From UBA8079 sp049601915 (GTDB lineage: Bacteria > Pseudomonadota > Alphaproteobacteria > UBA6615): a DNA stretch of 64,000 bases. Made by a program: the position numbers and the translations under genes. Numbering within the stretch: position 1 is the stretch's first letter; every line of letters starts with the position of its first letter. Location of the stretch: assembly GCA_049601915.1 (NCBI GenBank), contig JBMYRB010000002.1, positions 620,001-684,000 of the forward strand, in the 5' to 3' direction. This document shows, one piece after another, positions 8,541 through 16,671 of this stretch. The notes under the pieces are model-generated. The model was not told the DNA's origin and made no database searches. It saw nothing but the letters and a program-made list of their open reading frames with translations.

Positions 8541-8618
8541 ATTCACTGAATTTATCGTGAACATGGGCGCGTTTTTTTTAGTATCGGAAAATATTCATGA
8601 ATTCACGATGGACATGGG
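8541..8618. promoter_or_regulatory. Repeat-rich control region upstream of the TRAP operon
   Basis: The 300 bases before the solute-binding protein carry no gene but are AT-rich and structured. TTCAC (8542-8546) and GTGAA (8557-8561) form a spaced dyad, ATTCATGAAT (8593-8602) is a perfect palindrome, and two imperfect direct repeats (8548-8567 and 8599-8618; 15 of 20 identical, both ending ACATGGG) lie 51 bases apart, about five helical turns. This pattern suggests cooperative binding by a regulator. Confidence 0.45.
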
Positions 8619-8693
8619 GCCGTCGTTGTTGGAAGCTTTCATTTGGCCTAGAGAGGTCCGTCAGGGAATCGAATAACAAACAGGGAGGACTTT

Positions 8694-9782
8694 ATGTCCA
8701 AAGTTTCAAAATCGACTGCGATGCTTATCGCGGCCGCTGCCACGGCAACGGTTGCCGTCTCGGCACCGGCGAGTGCACAGGAAACAATAAACCTCACGGC
8801 CATTTCCGGCTATCCGCCGCCCGCGACCTGGATCGGCTCGCTGGTTGACGCCTACATGCCGGCAGTTGATGCCGCACTGGCCAAGACCGGCAACTACAAG
8901 ATTAACTGGAACAAGGGCATCAGCGGCCAGATCGTCAAGCCGCGTGGTGAGCTTGAAGGTGTCGAGACGGGCATTGGTGACCTCGGCGTCATCGTGACCG
9001 CGTTCCACGCCGATAAGGTTCCGCTCTACGACGTGTCGTTCAAGACACCGTTTACGACTAACGATATTGCGCTGATCAGTCGTACCACACAGAAGATGGT
9101 CGACACTTTCCCGCAGTACAACCAGACTTGGCTCAACGAGTTTAACCAGGTACCGCTCGCTCCGACGGGTGCGGTTGACAACTACATGCTCTGGTCGGCC
9201 AAGCCGATCAGCGACCTCGGTCAGGTCAAGGGCCTGAAGGTTGGCGCGGCTGGTCCGAACCTTCCCTGGGTGCTTGCGATTGGCGCTGCCGGTGTGCAGA
9301 CCAACCTCGCGGATGCCTACAACAGCCTGAGTACTGGTATCTATGAGGCCATGATCGTGTGGCGCCAGGGCGCGGGCGCGTTCAAGCTCTGTGAGCCGGC
9401 ACCGTTTGCATTCGATGCGACCCTCGGTGGCGTGAACGGTTTCTCACTCAACGTGAACCGCGATGTCTGGGACAGTCTGCCCGAAGAGGTGCAGAACGCA
9501 CTCCAGTCCTCGACCCCGGCTTGGGTTGAGGAAAACGTCAAGCGCGTGAACGGCGGCGCTGTCTGGGGCCTAAACCGTTGCCAGAAAGAATTCGGCACCA
9601 AGGTCACCAAGGCTTCGACCGAACAGCGTAACGCCTGGGCCAAGGCTCTGCCGCCGCTGGGCAAGCAGTGGGCCGAACAGCGCAATGCCGCTGGCCAGCC
9701 GGGGACGGAAATCCTCAAGGCCTGGATGGACGAGCTGCGTGCTGCCAATCAGCCGATTGCACGTCAGTGGGACCGCGAATAG
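8694..9782 (+). CDS. TRAP transporter periplasmic solute-binding protein (DctP family)
   Basis: A 362-residue secreted receptor for a tripartite ATP-independent periplasmic transporter. It has a clear signal peptide (MSKVSKSTAMLIAAAATATVAVSAPASA, cleavage before QET). The mature protein fits the DctP fold; such proteins bind organic acids, usually through a conserved Arg. The start ATG 8694 follows AGGGAGGAC. It heads the three-gene operon and is separated from the membrane genes by a stable hairpin, so it is likely made in excess over them. The ligand is unknown; the context (acyl-CoA genes, amidohydrolase) suggests a carboxylate. Confidence 0.92.
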   Translation: MSKVSKSTAMLIAAAATATVAVSAPASAQETINLTAISGYPPPATWIGSLVDAYMPAVDAALAKTGNYKINWNKGISGQIVKPRGELEGVETGIGDLGVIVTAFHADKVPLYDVSFKTPFTTNDIALISRTTQKMVDTFPQYNQTWLNEFNQVPLAPTGAVDNYMLWSAKPISDLGQVKGLKVGAAGPNLPWVLAIGAAGVQTNLADAYNSLSTGIYEAMIVWRQGAGAFKLCEPAPFAFDATLGGVNGFSLNVNRDVWDSLPEEVQNALQSSTPAWVEENVKRVNGGAVWGLNRCQKEFGTKVTKASTEQRNAWAKALPPLGKQWAEQRNAAGQPGTEILKAWMDELRAANQPIARQWDRE

Positions 9783-9827
9783 GCGTAACCTGATCTTTCG
9801 TTTGTGAGTTCACACAAGAAATAGGGA

Positions 9828-9853
9828 GGGGGGCCGCCGAAAGGCGGCTCCCC
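9828..9853 (+). promoter_or_regulatory. Intercistronic GAAA-tetraloop hairpin in the TRAP operon
   Basis: GGGGGGCCGCC and GGCGGCTCCCC form an 11-bp stem (one G-T pair) closed by a GAAA tetraloop. There is no T-run, so it is unlikely to be a full terminator. Placed between the receptor gene and the membrane genes, it is probably a 3'-end mRNA stabiliser or processing stop that raises receptor levels relative to permease. Confidence 0.65.
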
Positions 9854-9861
9854 GACTTCCA

Positions 9862-10452
9862 TTGAGCGCAATACTTGGAATTCTGGATTTTCTACGTCGA
9901 ATATTCGACTGGATTGTGCTGGTGAGCAACGCAGTTGCATCGGGCTGGATCTTCATTCTCATGCTGCTGATCACCCTCGACATCACACTTCGGTTCGTAT
10001 TCAACTCGCCCTTGAGCGGCGTGACAGAGATCGTCGAGATTTCGATTGTCACGATCCTCTACCTGCAGTTGGCGCATACCCTGAAGGTGGGACGGATAAC
10101 GCGTTCTGATGCGCTCTATGGGCGGATCCTCATGAAATGGCCGTCGCTCGGCAATGTCATGGGCATCCTGTTCCACCTCGCCGGTGTCGGCCTCATGGTT
10201 GCCATTGTGGTCGGTGGCTGGCCGAAATGGCTGCAGGCCTATCATGGCGGGCATTTTGTCGGAAATACGGGTGTGTTCACGTTCCCGGAATGGCCCCAGC
10301 GCCTCGCGCTCGTGGTCGGCTGCACGCTTCTCGGCATCCAGTTTTTTCTGGCGGTTGTTGATAACGTCCGCGGGATCATGGGCAAGCCGCCGCTTGAGCA
10401 TGAGGAAGCCGTCGATGTGGAAGTGGCCGCTGTCGAGGAGTCGAGCCGATGA
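9862..10452 (+). CDS. TRAP transporter small permease subunit (DctQ family)
   Basis: A 196-residue membrane protein with four predicted helices; the first pair is ILDFLRRIFDWIVLVSNAVASGWIFILMLLIT and the second pair lies in residues 90-160. DctQ proteins pack against the large DctM subunit and complete the transporter. The start is probably TTG 9862, directly after the hairpin, with no better in-frame start nearby; a later start would cut the first helix. The C-terminus is acidic. The stop overlaps the next start by 4 bases (ATGA), indicating translational coupling. Confidence 0.88.
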   Translation: MSAILGILDFLRRIFDWIVLVSNAVASGWIFILMLLITLDITLRFVFNSPLSGVTEIVEISIVTILYLQLAHTLKVGRITRSDALYGRILMKWPSLGNVMGILFHLAGVGLMVAIVVGGWPKWLQAYHGGHFVGNTGVFTFPEWPQRLALVVGCTLLGIQFFLAVVDNVRGIMGKPPLEHEEAVDVEVAAVEESSR

Positions 10453-11786
10453 CCGGCTTTGAAATAGGTATCATCTCCATCATCGCGATGCTTCTGCTGA
10501 TCTATATCGGCATGCACGTCCCTGTGGTTCTCGCCCTTATCTCGTTCGTCGGGGTTTGGGTTATCAAGGGCAACATCAAGATTGCGATTAGTCTGCTCTG
10601 GATATCAGCGGCGAAAACCGTTGCGGATTTCCTGTTCGGCGTCATTCCATTGTTCGTGTTGATGGGGCTACTCGTCAGTACCGCGGGCATGGGGCGCGAC
10701 ACATATGACATTGCGCAGAACGCGCTGCGTCGCGTGCGCGGTGGCCTCGGTATGGCAACGGTTATCGCGAATGCGATCTTCGCCGCCATTACCGGCGTCT
10801 CGATCGCATCGGCGACCGTGTTTACCCGCATCTCGGTGCCGGAAATGCTGCGTTACGGCTACAAGGGACGCTTTGCAGTCGGCACTGTTGCGGGCTCGTC
10901 GGTGCTGGGGATGCTGATCCCCCCGTCGATCCTGCTGATCATCTTCGCGCTGATTGCGGAGGAATCCGTCGGTGACCTGTTCATTGCGGGCATCGGGCCA
11001 GGGGTTCTCCTGACCTTCTGCTTCTGTGTCCTGATCGCCATCATGGCGTACGGATTCCCGAATACGGTCGCGGCACCCGGCGCGCTCGATCAGCATATGG
11101 ACCAGGAAAAGATGCCGGCCCGGGAGCTCTTTTCGAAGACCTACCCGATCGTCATTCTGGTGCTGGTAGTGCTGGGCGGTATCTATGCCGGCCTGTACAC
11201 CCCGACCGAGGCCGGTGCCGCCGGCGCTTTCGTCGCGTTCCTGTTTGCGCTTATGCGGAAGCAGATCACGCCGCGGAAGCTCTGGGATGTGCTCGTTGAA
11301 ACTGGGCACATCACGGCGACACTCCTGTTCCTGATCATTGCGGCCAGCATGTACAGCCGGATGCTTGGAATCTCGGGTCTTCCGACCGAACTGGGGCGTG
11401 TGATCGGCGACATGAACGCCAGCTTTGCCCAGTTGATGATCATGTATGTGATCATCCTGATCATCCTCGGAACGATCATTGATTCGGTTTCGATCATGTT
11501 GATCGCGGTCCCGCTGTTCCTGGTGGTTCTGGCGCCGTTCAATGTCGACCTGGTCTGGTTCGGCGTCGTGACGGTGATTGCGGTTGAGATCGGTCTGCTG
11601 ACCCCACCGCTGGGTTTGGCGGTCTACGTGATCAAATCGACCTTGGTGCAGAAGGATATCTCGCTAGCCGATATCTTTATCGGTGCGGCTCCGTTTGCGC
11701 TGGTGATGTTGTTGGTTCTCATCCTGGTGATGATTTTCCCGGAGATCCCGCTGGCGCTGGTGGACCTCAAGCGCTCGCTTAACTAG
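10449..11786 (+). CDS. TRAP transporter large permease subunit (DctM family)
   Basis: A 445-residue, strongly hydrophobic protein with about 12 membrane segments, the ion-coupled transport subunit of the TRAP system. Family segments seen: IPLFVLMGLLVS, GSSVLGMLIPPSILLIIFALI, YTPTEAGAAGAFVAF, GTIIDSVSIMLIAVPLF and the C-terminal EIGLLTPPLGLAVYVI. Length is normal for the family. It overlaps the small subunit by 4 bases and is followed by a strong terminator, so the operon is receptor, small permease, large permease. Confidence 0.95.
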   Translation: MTGFEIGIISIIAMLLLIYIGMHVPVVLALISFVGVWVIKGNIKIAISLLWISAAKTVADFLFGVIPLFVLMGLLVSTAGMGRDTYDIAQNALRRVRGGLGMATVIANAIFAAITGVSIASATVFTRISVPEMLRYGYKGRFAVGTVAGSSVLGMLIPPSILLIIFALIAEESVGDLFIAGIGPGVLLTFCFCVLIAIMAYGFPNTVAAPGALDQHMDQEKMPARELFSKTYPIVILVLVVLGGIYAGLYTPTEAGAAGAFVAFLFALMRKQITPRKLWDVLVETGHITATLLFLIIAASMYSRMLGISGLPTELGRVIGDMNASFAQLMIMYVIILIILGTIIDSVSIMLIAVPLFLVVLAPFNVDLVWFGVVTVIAVEIGLLTPPLGLAVYVIKSTLVQKDISLADIFIGAAPFALVMLLVLILVMIFPEIPLALVDLKRSLN

Positions 11787-11816
11787 CGGGACAGCAAGCG
11801 AGAAACTGCCTGGAGA

Positions 11817-11848
11817 GGGCGGCGGGCTTCCCGCCGCCCTTTCTCTTT
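11817..11848 (+). terminator. Rho-independent terminator after the TRAP operon
   Basis: GGGCGGCGGG and CCCGCCGCCC pair perfectly over 10 bp around a 3-base loop, followed by TTTCTCTTT. It begins 30 bases after the DctM stop. Confidence 0.85.
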
Positions 11849-11913
11849 GTGTCAGTGGTGCTAAGCTTTGCCTTAACCGGTCAAACGATCGGACAAGAAT
11901 TGGAGGGGAACTC

Positions 11914-12939
11914 ATGGCCGCTGACAGCACGATCGCTATCGACATGCATTGCCACGTCTTTTCGCCATCGGCGAAGGCGTTGATGGACAAGCATTACCAA
12001 CCCGAAGACATCCTGAACCCGGATCGAGATCCCTACATGTTCTATGCCCACCCCGCCTCAATGGCGGTGGACAACAAGAACATCCCGAGCCTCGTGCCCA
12101 AGATGGTCGATCTGGCGCCGCGCGAAACGGATATGAATGCTACCCGCGTCGACATTCAGATCGTCAGCCCGGTGCCGATCCAGTTCTACTACTGGACCGA
12201 TCCCGAGCTCGGCAACGAGCTCGCCCGCGTGCAGAATGACGACGTGTCGAAGCTGGTGGCGGGAAATCCGGACCGTTTCGCCGCGATGGGCACGCTGCCC
12301 ATGCAGGATGCCGCTGCGTCGGTCACCGAGATGCGGCGGGCGGTGAAAGAGCTCGATATCCGGGCCTTCATTCTGTCCACCAATGTGGACGGGGCGGAGC
12401 TCTCCGACGAACGTTTCGATCCGATCTATGCCGAGGCCGTGGCGCTCGATGTGCCGTTGTTCCTGCATCCGTTCGGTTTCACGGACGGCGCGCGCCTGCG
12501 CCCGTTTTTCATGCACAATTGTGTCGGCCAGCCGCTGGAGGAGCAGATCGCGATCACGCATCTGATCTTCGGCGGCGTGTTGGACCGTCACCCGGGCATC
12601 AAGATCTGCATTGCCCATGGCGGAGGATATTTTCCCTACTATGCGGGCCGGATGGATCATAGTTGGGAGTATCGACCGGAACTGCGGGACAAGATCAGCC
12701 GGCCGCCGAGCGAGTATCTGAGCGAACTATATTATGACACAGTGGTTTTCCGGCCGGACCAGCTTGAATATCTGGTCGATCTGGTTGGTGTTGATCGCGT
12801 GATGATGGGAACCGACTACCCGTTCGACATGCAGGAATTCGAACCGGTTTCGTTTGTCGAGAGCGCGACCAAACTGAGCGCGCCGGAGCGCAAGAAAATC
12901 CTCGGCGGCACTGCCGCTGCGATGATGGGAATTGGCTAA
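11914..12939 (+). CDS. ACMSD-type amidohydrolase (metal-dependent decarboxylase/hydrolase)
   Basis: A 341-residue TIM-barrel enzyme of the amidohydrolase 2 family, which includes aminocarboxymuconate-semialdehyde decarboxylase and gamma-resorcylate decarboxylase. Metal ligands seen: HCH at residues 12-14, a His in FLHPFGF, the His in CIAHGGG and the Asp in MGTDYPFDM. The start ATG 11914 follows TTGGAGGGGA. It lies just downstream of the TRAP operon beyond a terminator, and could act on the imported acid; that link is only positional. Confidence 0.9.
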   Translation: MAADSTIAIDMHCHVFSPSAKALMDKHYQPEDILNPDRDPYMFYAHPASMAVDNKNIPSLVPKMVDLAPRETDMNATRVDIQIVSPVPIQFYYWTDPELGNELARVQNDDVSKLVAGNPDRFAAMGTLPMQDAAASVTEMRRAVKELDIRAFILSTNVDGAELSDERFDPIYAEAVALDVPLFLHPFGFTDGARLRPFFMHNCVGQPLEEQIAITHLIFGGVLDRHPGIKICIAHGGGYFPYYAGRMDHSWEYRPELRDKISRPPSEYLSELYYDTVVFRPDQLEYLVDLVGVDRVMMGTDYPFDMQEFEPVSFVESATKLSAPERKKILGGTAAAMMGIG

Positions 12940-12978
12940 GGCGTTGCGCACCGATCGCGACCGGACAAGTAGATAAGG

Positions 12979-13305
12979 GTGTCACTTAAACACGGATTCA
13001 AGCAGATGCTTGCCGAAGCAAACCCCGCGATCGAAACGGTTGCGATCAAGGATGCGATCGCGGTGCACGGCGAAGCCGGGTACACCTTCATCGATATCCG
13101 CGAAGGGGTCGAACGCGAACAGGGTACGATCGCCGGTTCTGTTGGCAAGCCACGCGGGTTTCTCGAATTTCATGCCGACCCGGACAGTCCCATGCACAAC
13201 CCGGTGTTCTCGAGCGGGGATCGGCTGGTTCTGTTCTGCGCGTCCGGGGGACGTTCGGCGCTCGCGGCCAAGACCCTGGTTGATATGGACTTTGAGGATG
13301 TGTGA
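12979..13305 (+). CDS. Rhodanese-domain protein, truncated by an in-frame TGA
   Basis: A single-domain sulfurtransferase starting at GTG 12979. The fold markers FIDIREGVEREQGTIAGS and the active loop CASGGRS (catalytic Cys plus Arg) are intact. The frame stops at TGA 13303-13305, but the same frame continues without shift as HVAGGMAAWREAEGPTD to a TAG at 13357-13359; this is the usual end of a rhodanese domain (HVxGG...W). So one codon, probably Cys or Trp originally, became a stop and 18 residues including the last helix are lost. Activity of the short form is doubtful. Confidence 0.8.
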   Translation: MSLKHGFKQMLAEANPAIETVAIKDAIAVHGEAGYTFIDIREGVEREQGTIAGSVGKPRGFLEFHADPDSPMHNPVFSSGDRLVLFCASGGRSALAAKTLVDMDFEDV

Positions 13306-13355
13306 CATGTGGCCGGCGGGATGGCCGCCTGGCGTGAAGCGGAGGGGCCGACCGA

Positions 13356-13784
13356 CTAGCTCTGGCGGTCTCCCAGAAGTGTCCAGGTCGTCTGGATCAG
13401 CGCGATCTGCTCGCCTGTGGCGGCTGATTCTAGGTCGATACGGCCAAAGACCATACGCTTGCCGCGGCGCAAAACCTCGCCGCGTGCGATGATGTCGGTG
13501 TTGTAGGCCGCCGCAAGAAACGACGTGGACATGTCTATTGTCGCCATCTTTTGAAAGCCGCCGATTGCCGAGGAAATCACCACGACCATCGCGGCATCCG
13601 CGAAGGACATGAGGGCTTGGCCCGTTACCAGGCCGCCGTCACGAGAGATGCGCTCGTCCCATGGTAGGCGAACGACCGCGCCGTTCTCGGTGAGCTCCTC
13701 GACGGTCATGCCAAGCTCGTCGAGCCACGGCGTCATCACCGTCTCGATCACATGCTGAGCGTCGTCGTGGGTAAATTCACTCAT
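13356..13784 (-). CDS. PaaI-like hotdog-fold thioesterase
   Basis: A 142-residue hotdog-domain protein. The segment RISRDGGLVTGQALMSFADAAMVVVISS is the typical N-terminal helix/active-site region and MSTSFLAAAYNTDIIARGEVLRRGKRMVFGRIDL the central strands. I place the start at ATG 13784 (MSEFTHDD), 16 bases after the upstream crotonase stop; an in-frame start at 13838 would overlap that gene by 38 bases. It likely hydrolyses an acyl-CoA made in the same pathway. Its stop shares a CTAG with the ancestral stop of the convergent rhodanese gene. Confidence 0.87.
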   Translation of the reverse strand: MSEFTHDDAQHVIETVMTPWLDELGMTVEELTENGAVVRLPWDERISRDGGLVTGQALMSFADAAMVVVISSAIGGFQKMATIDMSTSFLAAAYNTDIIARGEVLRRGKRMVFGRIDLESAATGEQIALIQTTWTLLGDRQS

Positions 13785-13800
13785 GTTTCGGCGGCCCGGG

Positions 13801-14586
13801 CTAGTCGCCCTTGAACTCCGGTCGCCGTTTCTCGACAAACGCTGCCACGCCTTCGGCGAAGTCGTCCTTCACCGCACAACGCAGGAACGCGGCGTGTTCG
13901 GCCGAAAGATGATCGGCCATACTCTCGGATTCGAGGCTGTGATTGATAAGTGCCTTGGTATTGGCATAGGCGGTTGTGGGGCCCTTGGCGAAGCGCTCGG
14001 CCATCTTTGTCACCTCGGCCTCGAGTTCGTCGGCCGGGACGACGCGGTTGACCATGCCGAGCTCAAGCGCGGTCACGGCATCGATGGGCTCGCTGAGCAT
14101 GGCCAGTTCCAATGCCTTGCGGCGACCAACCACGCGGGGCAAGAGATAGGTGGAGCCGCCGTCAGGGATTGTCGCGATGCCGATATAGGCCATGGTGAAG
14201 ACGGCATCCTCCGCCGCGATCCCGATATCCGCATTCAGCGCCATGCCGATGCCCGCGCCGGCTATCGGGCCATGCAATGCCGCCACGACAGGCTTGGGAA
14301 GGCTGGACAGGCCCAGAACGGCCTTGTGGTAGAGGCTGATCAGGTCGTCGATTGTCTCGCCAATGGTCTCGATATTCTCATGAAAGGTCGCGACATCGCC
14401 GCCCGCCATGAAGCCGCGCCCGGTACCCTTCAGGACGACGGCGCGTACGGTGTCATCGGCCGACAGGTCCTCGACGGCGGCATTGAGCTCGACGGCCATG
14501 TCGCGATTGAGGGCGTTCAGAACTTCGGGACGATTCAGTGTGAGAGTGGCGACGGGGCCTTGCTTGTCCAGTAGAATGGTCGGCAT
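13801..14586 (-). CDS. Enoyl-CoA hydratase/isomerase family protein, PaaG-like
   Basis: A 261-residue crotonase-fold protein. The oxyanion-hole segment reads GFMAGGDVATF and GPIAGAGIGMAL. The two glutamates of classical hydratase are replaced (Gly and Tyr), while an Asp is kept in ATIPDGGSTYLLPR, the pattern of PaaG-type enoyl-CoA isomerases, where this Asp is the base. An isomerase role is therefore more likely than hydration. It is transcribed with the PaaI-like thioesterase 16 bases downstream and divergently from the SDR/dehydrogenase/kinase operon. Confidence 0.9.
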   Translation of the reverse strand: MPTILLDKQGPVATLTLNRPEVLNALNRDMAVELNAAVEDLSADDTVRAVVLKGTGRGFMAGGDVATFHENIETIGETIDDLISLYHKAVLGLSSLPKPVVAALHGPIAGAGIGMALNADIGIAAEDAVFTMAYIGIATIPDGGSTYLLPRVVGRRKALELAMLSEPIDAVTALELGMVNRVVPADELEAEVTKMAERFAKGPTTAYANTKALINHSLESESMADHLSAEHAAFLRCAVKDDFAEGVAAFVEKRRPEFKGD

Positions 14587-14678
14587 CGTTATATGTCCGG
14601 GCGGGTTGATGGGGCCCCAAACTTAGCGGCGCCGCGGCACTTCAGCAATCATCCCGCCCCGGTGTTGGGGGAAGAAGA

Positions 14679-15449
14679 ATGAGTGATCGCTTTGATCTGA
14701 CAGGCCAGGTTGCCTTCGTGACCGGCGCGTCCAGCGGGCTCGGGGAGCATTTCGCGCAGACCTTGGCCGGCGCGGGCGCGAAGGTCGTCATCGCCGCGCG
14801 CCGCGTGGACCGATTGGCGGAACTTGCCGCGAGGATCGAGAGGGGCGGAGGCCATGCGCTATCGGTCGAACTCGATGTGACTGACGCAGACTCCGTAGCG
14901 CGGGCTTTAAAGGTGGCGGCGGATGAGTACGGTGAGATGAGTATTCTGGTCAACAACGCGGGCGTACCGCCCCAGGCCCTGACCCTCGAAATGGAGGAAG
15001 AGGAATGGGATCGGGTCGTCGGAACCAACCTCAAGGGCGCCTGGCTGGTGGCGCGCGAGGTTGGCCGCCACATGGCCGCGCACGGCAAGGGTGGGCGAAT
15101 CATCAACATCGCCTCCGTCCTCGGCTGGAAAACGGTTGCCAAGGGTATTCAGTCCTACGGCGTTTCGAAGGCGGGCCTGGTCTCCATGACCGAGACGATG
15201 GCGCTGGAAGTTGCACGTCATGGCATCCTGGTGAATGCGATCGCCCCCGGTTACATCCGAACGGAACTCAACGATGCCTTCCTCGACAGCGAACAGGGCC
15301 AACGCATCCAGACCCGTGTCGCAACCCGCCGCTTCGGGGAACCGGATGACCTGGATGGCGCCTTGCTGCTCCTGGCCGGCCCCGCTGGCGCCTATATCAC
15401 CGGGTCGGTGATTGCCGTTGATGGCGGGCTGACCCTGTCGACCCTTTGA
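14679..15449 (+). CDS. SDR-family oxidoreductase
   Basis: A 256-residue short-chain dehydrogenase. Seen: TGASSGLG cofactor loop, the Arg-rich AARRVDRL after strand 2 (favours NADP), NNAG, the active Ser (NIASVLG), YGVSK (YxxxK) and the C-terminal DGGLTLS. It is the first of three close plus-strand genes (SDR, acyl-CoA dehydrogenase, APH kinase). The set resembles systems for 4-hydroxyacids, where an SDR takes part after kinase and dehydrogenase rearrange the hydroxyl. Confidence 0.9.
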   Translation: MSDRFDLTGQVAFVTGASSGLGEHFAQTLAGAGAKVVIAARRVDRLAELAARIERGGGHALSVELDVTDADSVARALKVAADEYGEMSILVNNAGVPPQALTLEMEEEEWDRVVGTNLKGAWLVAREVGRHMAAHGKGGRIINIASVLGWKTVAKGIQSYGVSKAGLVSMTETMALEVARHGILVNAIAPGYIRTELNDAFLDSEQGQRIQTRVATRRFGEPDDLDGALLLLAGPAGAYITGSVIAVDGGLTLSTL

Positions 15450-15471
15450 TTGTTAAGACTGGAGACCTGAC

Positions 15472-16671
15472 GTGGATTTTTCACTGCCCAAGGAACTCGA
15501 AGACCTGCGCCAGCGGGTCGGTGCATTCGTGGCCGACGAGATCATGCCCGTCGAAGCAGATCAGGCGAATTTCGACGAACACGAGAATATTGCAGAACCG
15601 GCGCTGCAGACATTGCGCGCAAAGGCCAAGACAGCGGGTTTGTGGGCGCCACAGATGCCAACATCACGCGGCGGCCTGGGCCTTAATACCGTCGGGATGG
15701 CTATGTTTTATGAGGAGGCCGGGCGCTCGCGTTTCGGGCCGGTGGTCTTTAACTGCGCCGCACCGGATGACGGCAACATGATTCTCCTCGATCGGGTGGC
15801 GCGCGAGGACCAGAAGGACCGCTGGCTGCAGCCGATCATCGACGGTGATGTCCGCTCGTCGATTGTCATGACCGAGCCCGCGCCGGGTTCGGGCTCGGAC
15901 CCGACGATGATGCTGACCCGGGCGGAGCGCAAGGGAAACGAAAAGTGGGTCATCAGCGGACGGAAATGGTTCATTACCGGTGCCGAGGGTGCCGAACATT
16001 TCATTCTACTGGCCCGAACCTCGGATGAGAAACGAGGCGCGCTGACCACCTTTCTCTTCCAAAAGGACCAACCGGGATGGCACATCGAGCGGCGCATTCC
16101 GATCATGGGCCCAGAGGAACATGGCGGCCATTGCGAGGTTGTCTTCGACGGGTTGGAAATCGACGATGAAAACCGCCTGATGGAGATCGGCGAGGGTATG
16201 AAATCCGTTCAGATCAGGCTTGGTGTCGCGCGCCTGACCCACTGCATGCGCTGGCTGGGCATGTCGAAACGCGCGGTCGAGGAATGCCTCGACTACGTCA
16301 AAATCCGGGAAAACTTCGGTGCGACCCTGGCCAATCATGAAGGGGTGCAGTGGATGCTCGCGGACGCGGCAATGGATATCGAAATCGGCCGTCTCATGAC
16401 CATGCGTGCCGCCGCCAAACTGGACACGGGCGATCAGGCCCGCAAGGAAGTTTCCATGGCCAAGATCTGGGTTTCGGAAATCCTCCACAAGACTATCGCC
16501 ACCGCGATCCAGCTGAACGGCGCGCGGGGCTATTCCAAGGATCTTCCGCTCGAATGGATGTACCGCTACGCACCCCAGGCCAAACTGGTCGATGGCGCGT
16601 CCGAGGTGCACAAGATGGTGGTCGCGCGTAACTTGTTGAATGAGGGCATGGATTTCTGGAGCTGGGATTAG
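15472..16671 (+). CDS. ACAD10/11-like acyl-CoA dehydrogenase
   Basis: A 399-residue acyl-CoA dehydrogenase family protein starting at GTG 15472. Seen: MTEPAPGSGSDPTMM (FAD/substrate loop), WFITGAEGAEH, and the C-terminal YRYAPQAKLVDGASEVHKMVVAR. The last segment, with Asp-Gly-x-x-Glu-Val-His, is the signature of the ACAD10/11 subfamily and not of beta-oxidation dehydrogenases. In eukaryotes that domain is fused to an APH-type kinase; here the next gene is exactly such a kinase and overlaps by one base. Together they are expected to phosphorylate and eliminate 4-hydroxyacyl-CoA. Confidence 0.92.
   Translation: MDFSLPKELEDLRQRVGAFVADEIMPVEADQANFDEHENIAEPALQTLRAKAKTAGLWAPQMPTSRGGLGLNTVGMAMFYEEAGRSRFGPVVFNCAAPDDGNMILLDRVAREDQKDRWLQPIIDGDVRSSIVMTEPAPGSGSDPTMMLTRAERKGNEKWVISGRKWFITGAEGAEHFILLARTSDEKRGALTTFLFQKDQPGWHIERRIPIMGPEEHGGHCEVVFDGLEIDDENRLMEIGEGMKSVQIRLGVARLTHCMRWLGMSKRAVEECLDYVKIRENFGATLANHEGVQWMLADAAMDIEIGRLMTMRAAAKLDTGDQARKEVSMAKIWVSEILHKTIATAIQLNGARGYSKDLPLEWMYRYAPQAKLVDGASEVHKMVVARNLLNEGMDFWSWD

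Noticed and set aside
12979..13359. In-frame TGA read as selenocysteine
   Set aside because: The position is at the domain end, not the active Cys, and no selenocysteine insertion element or sel genes were seen.
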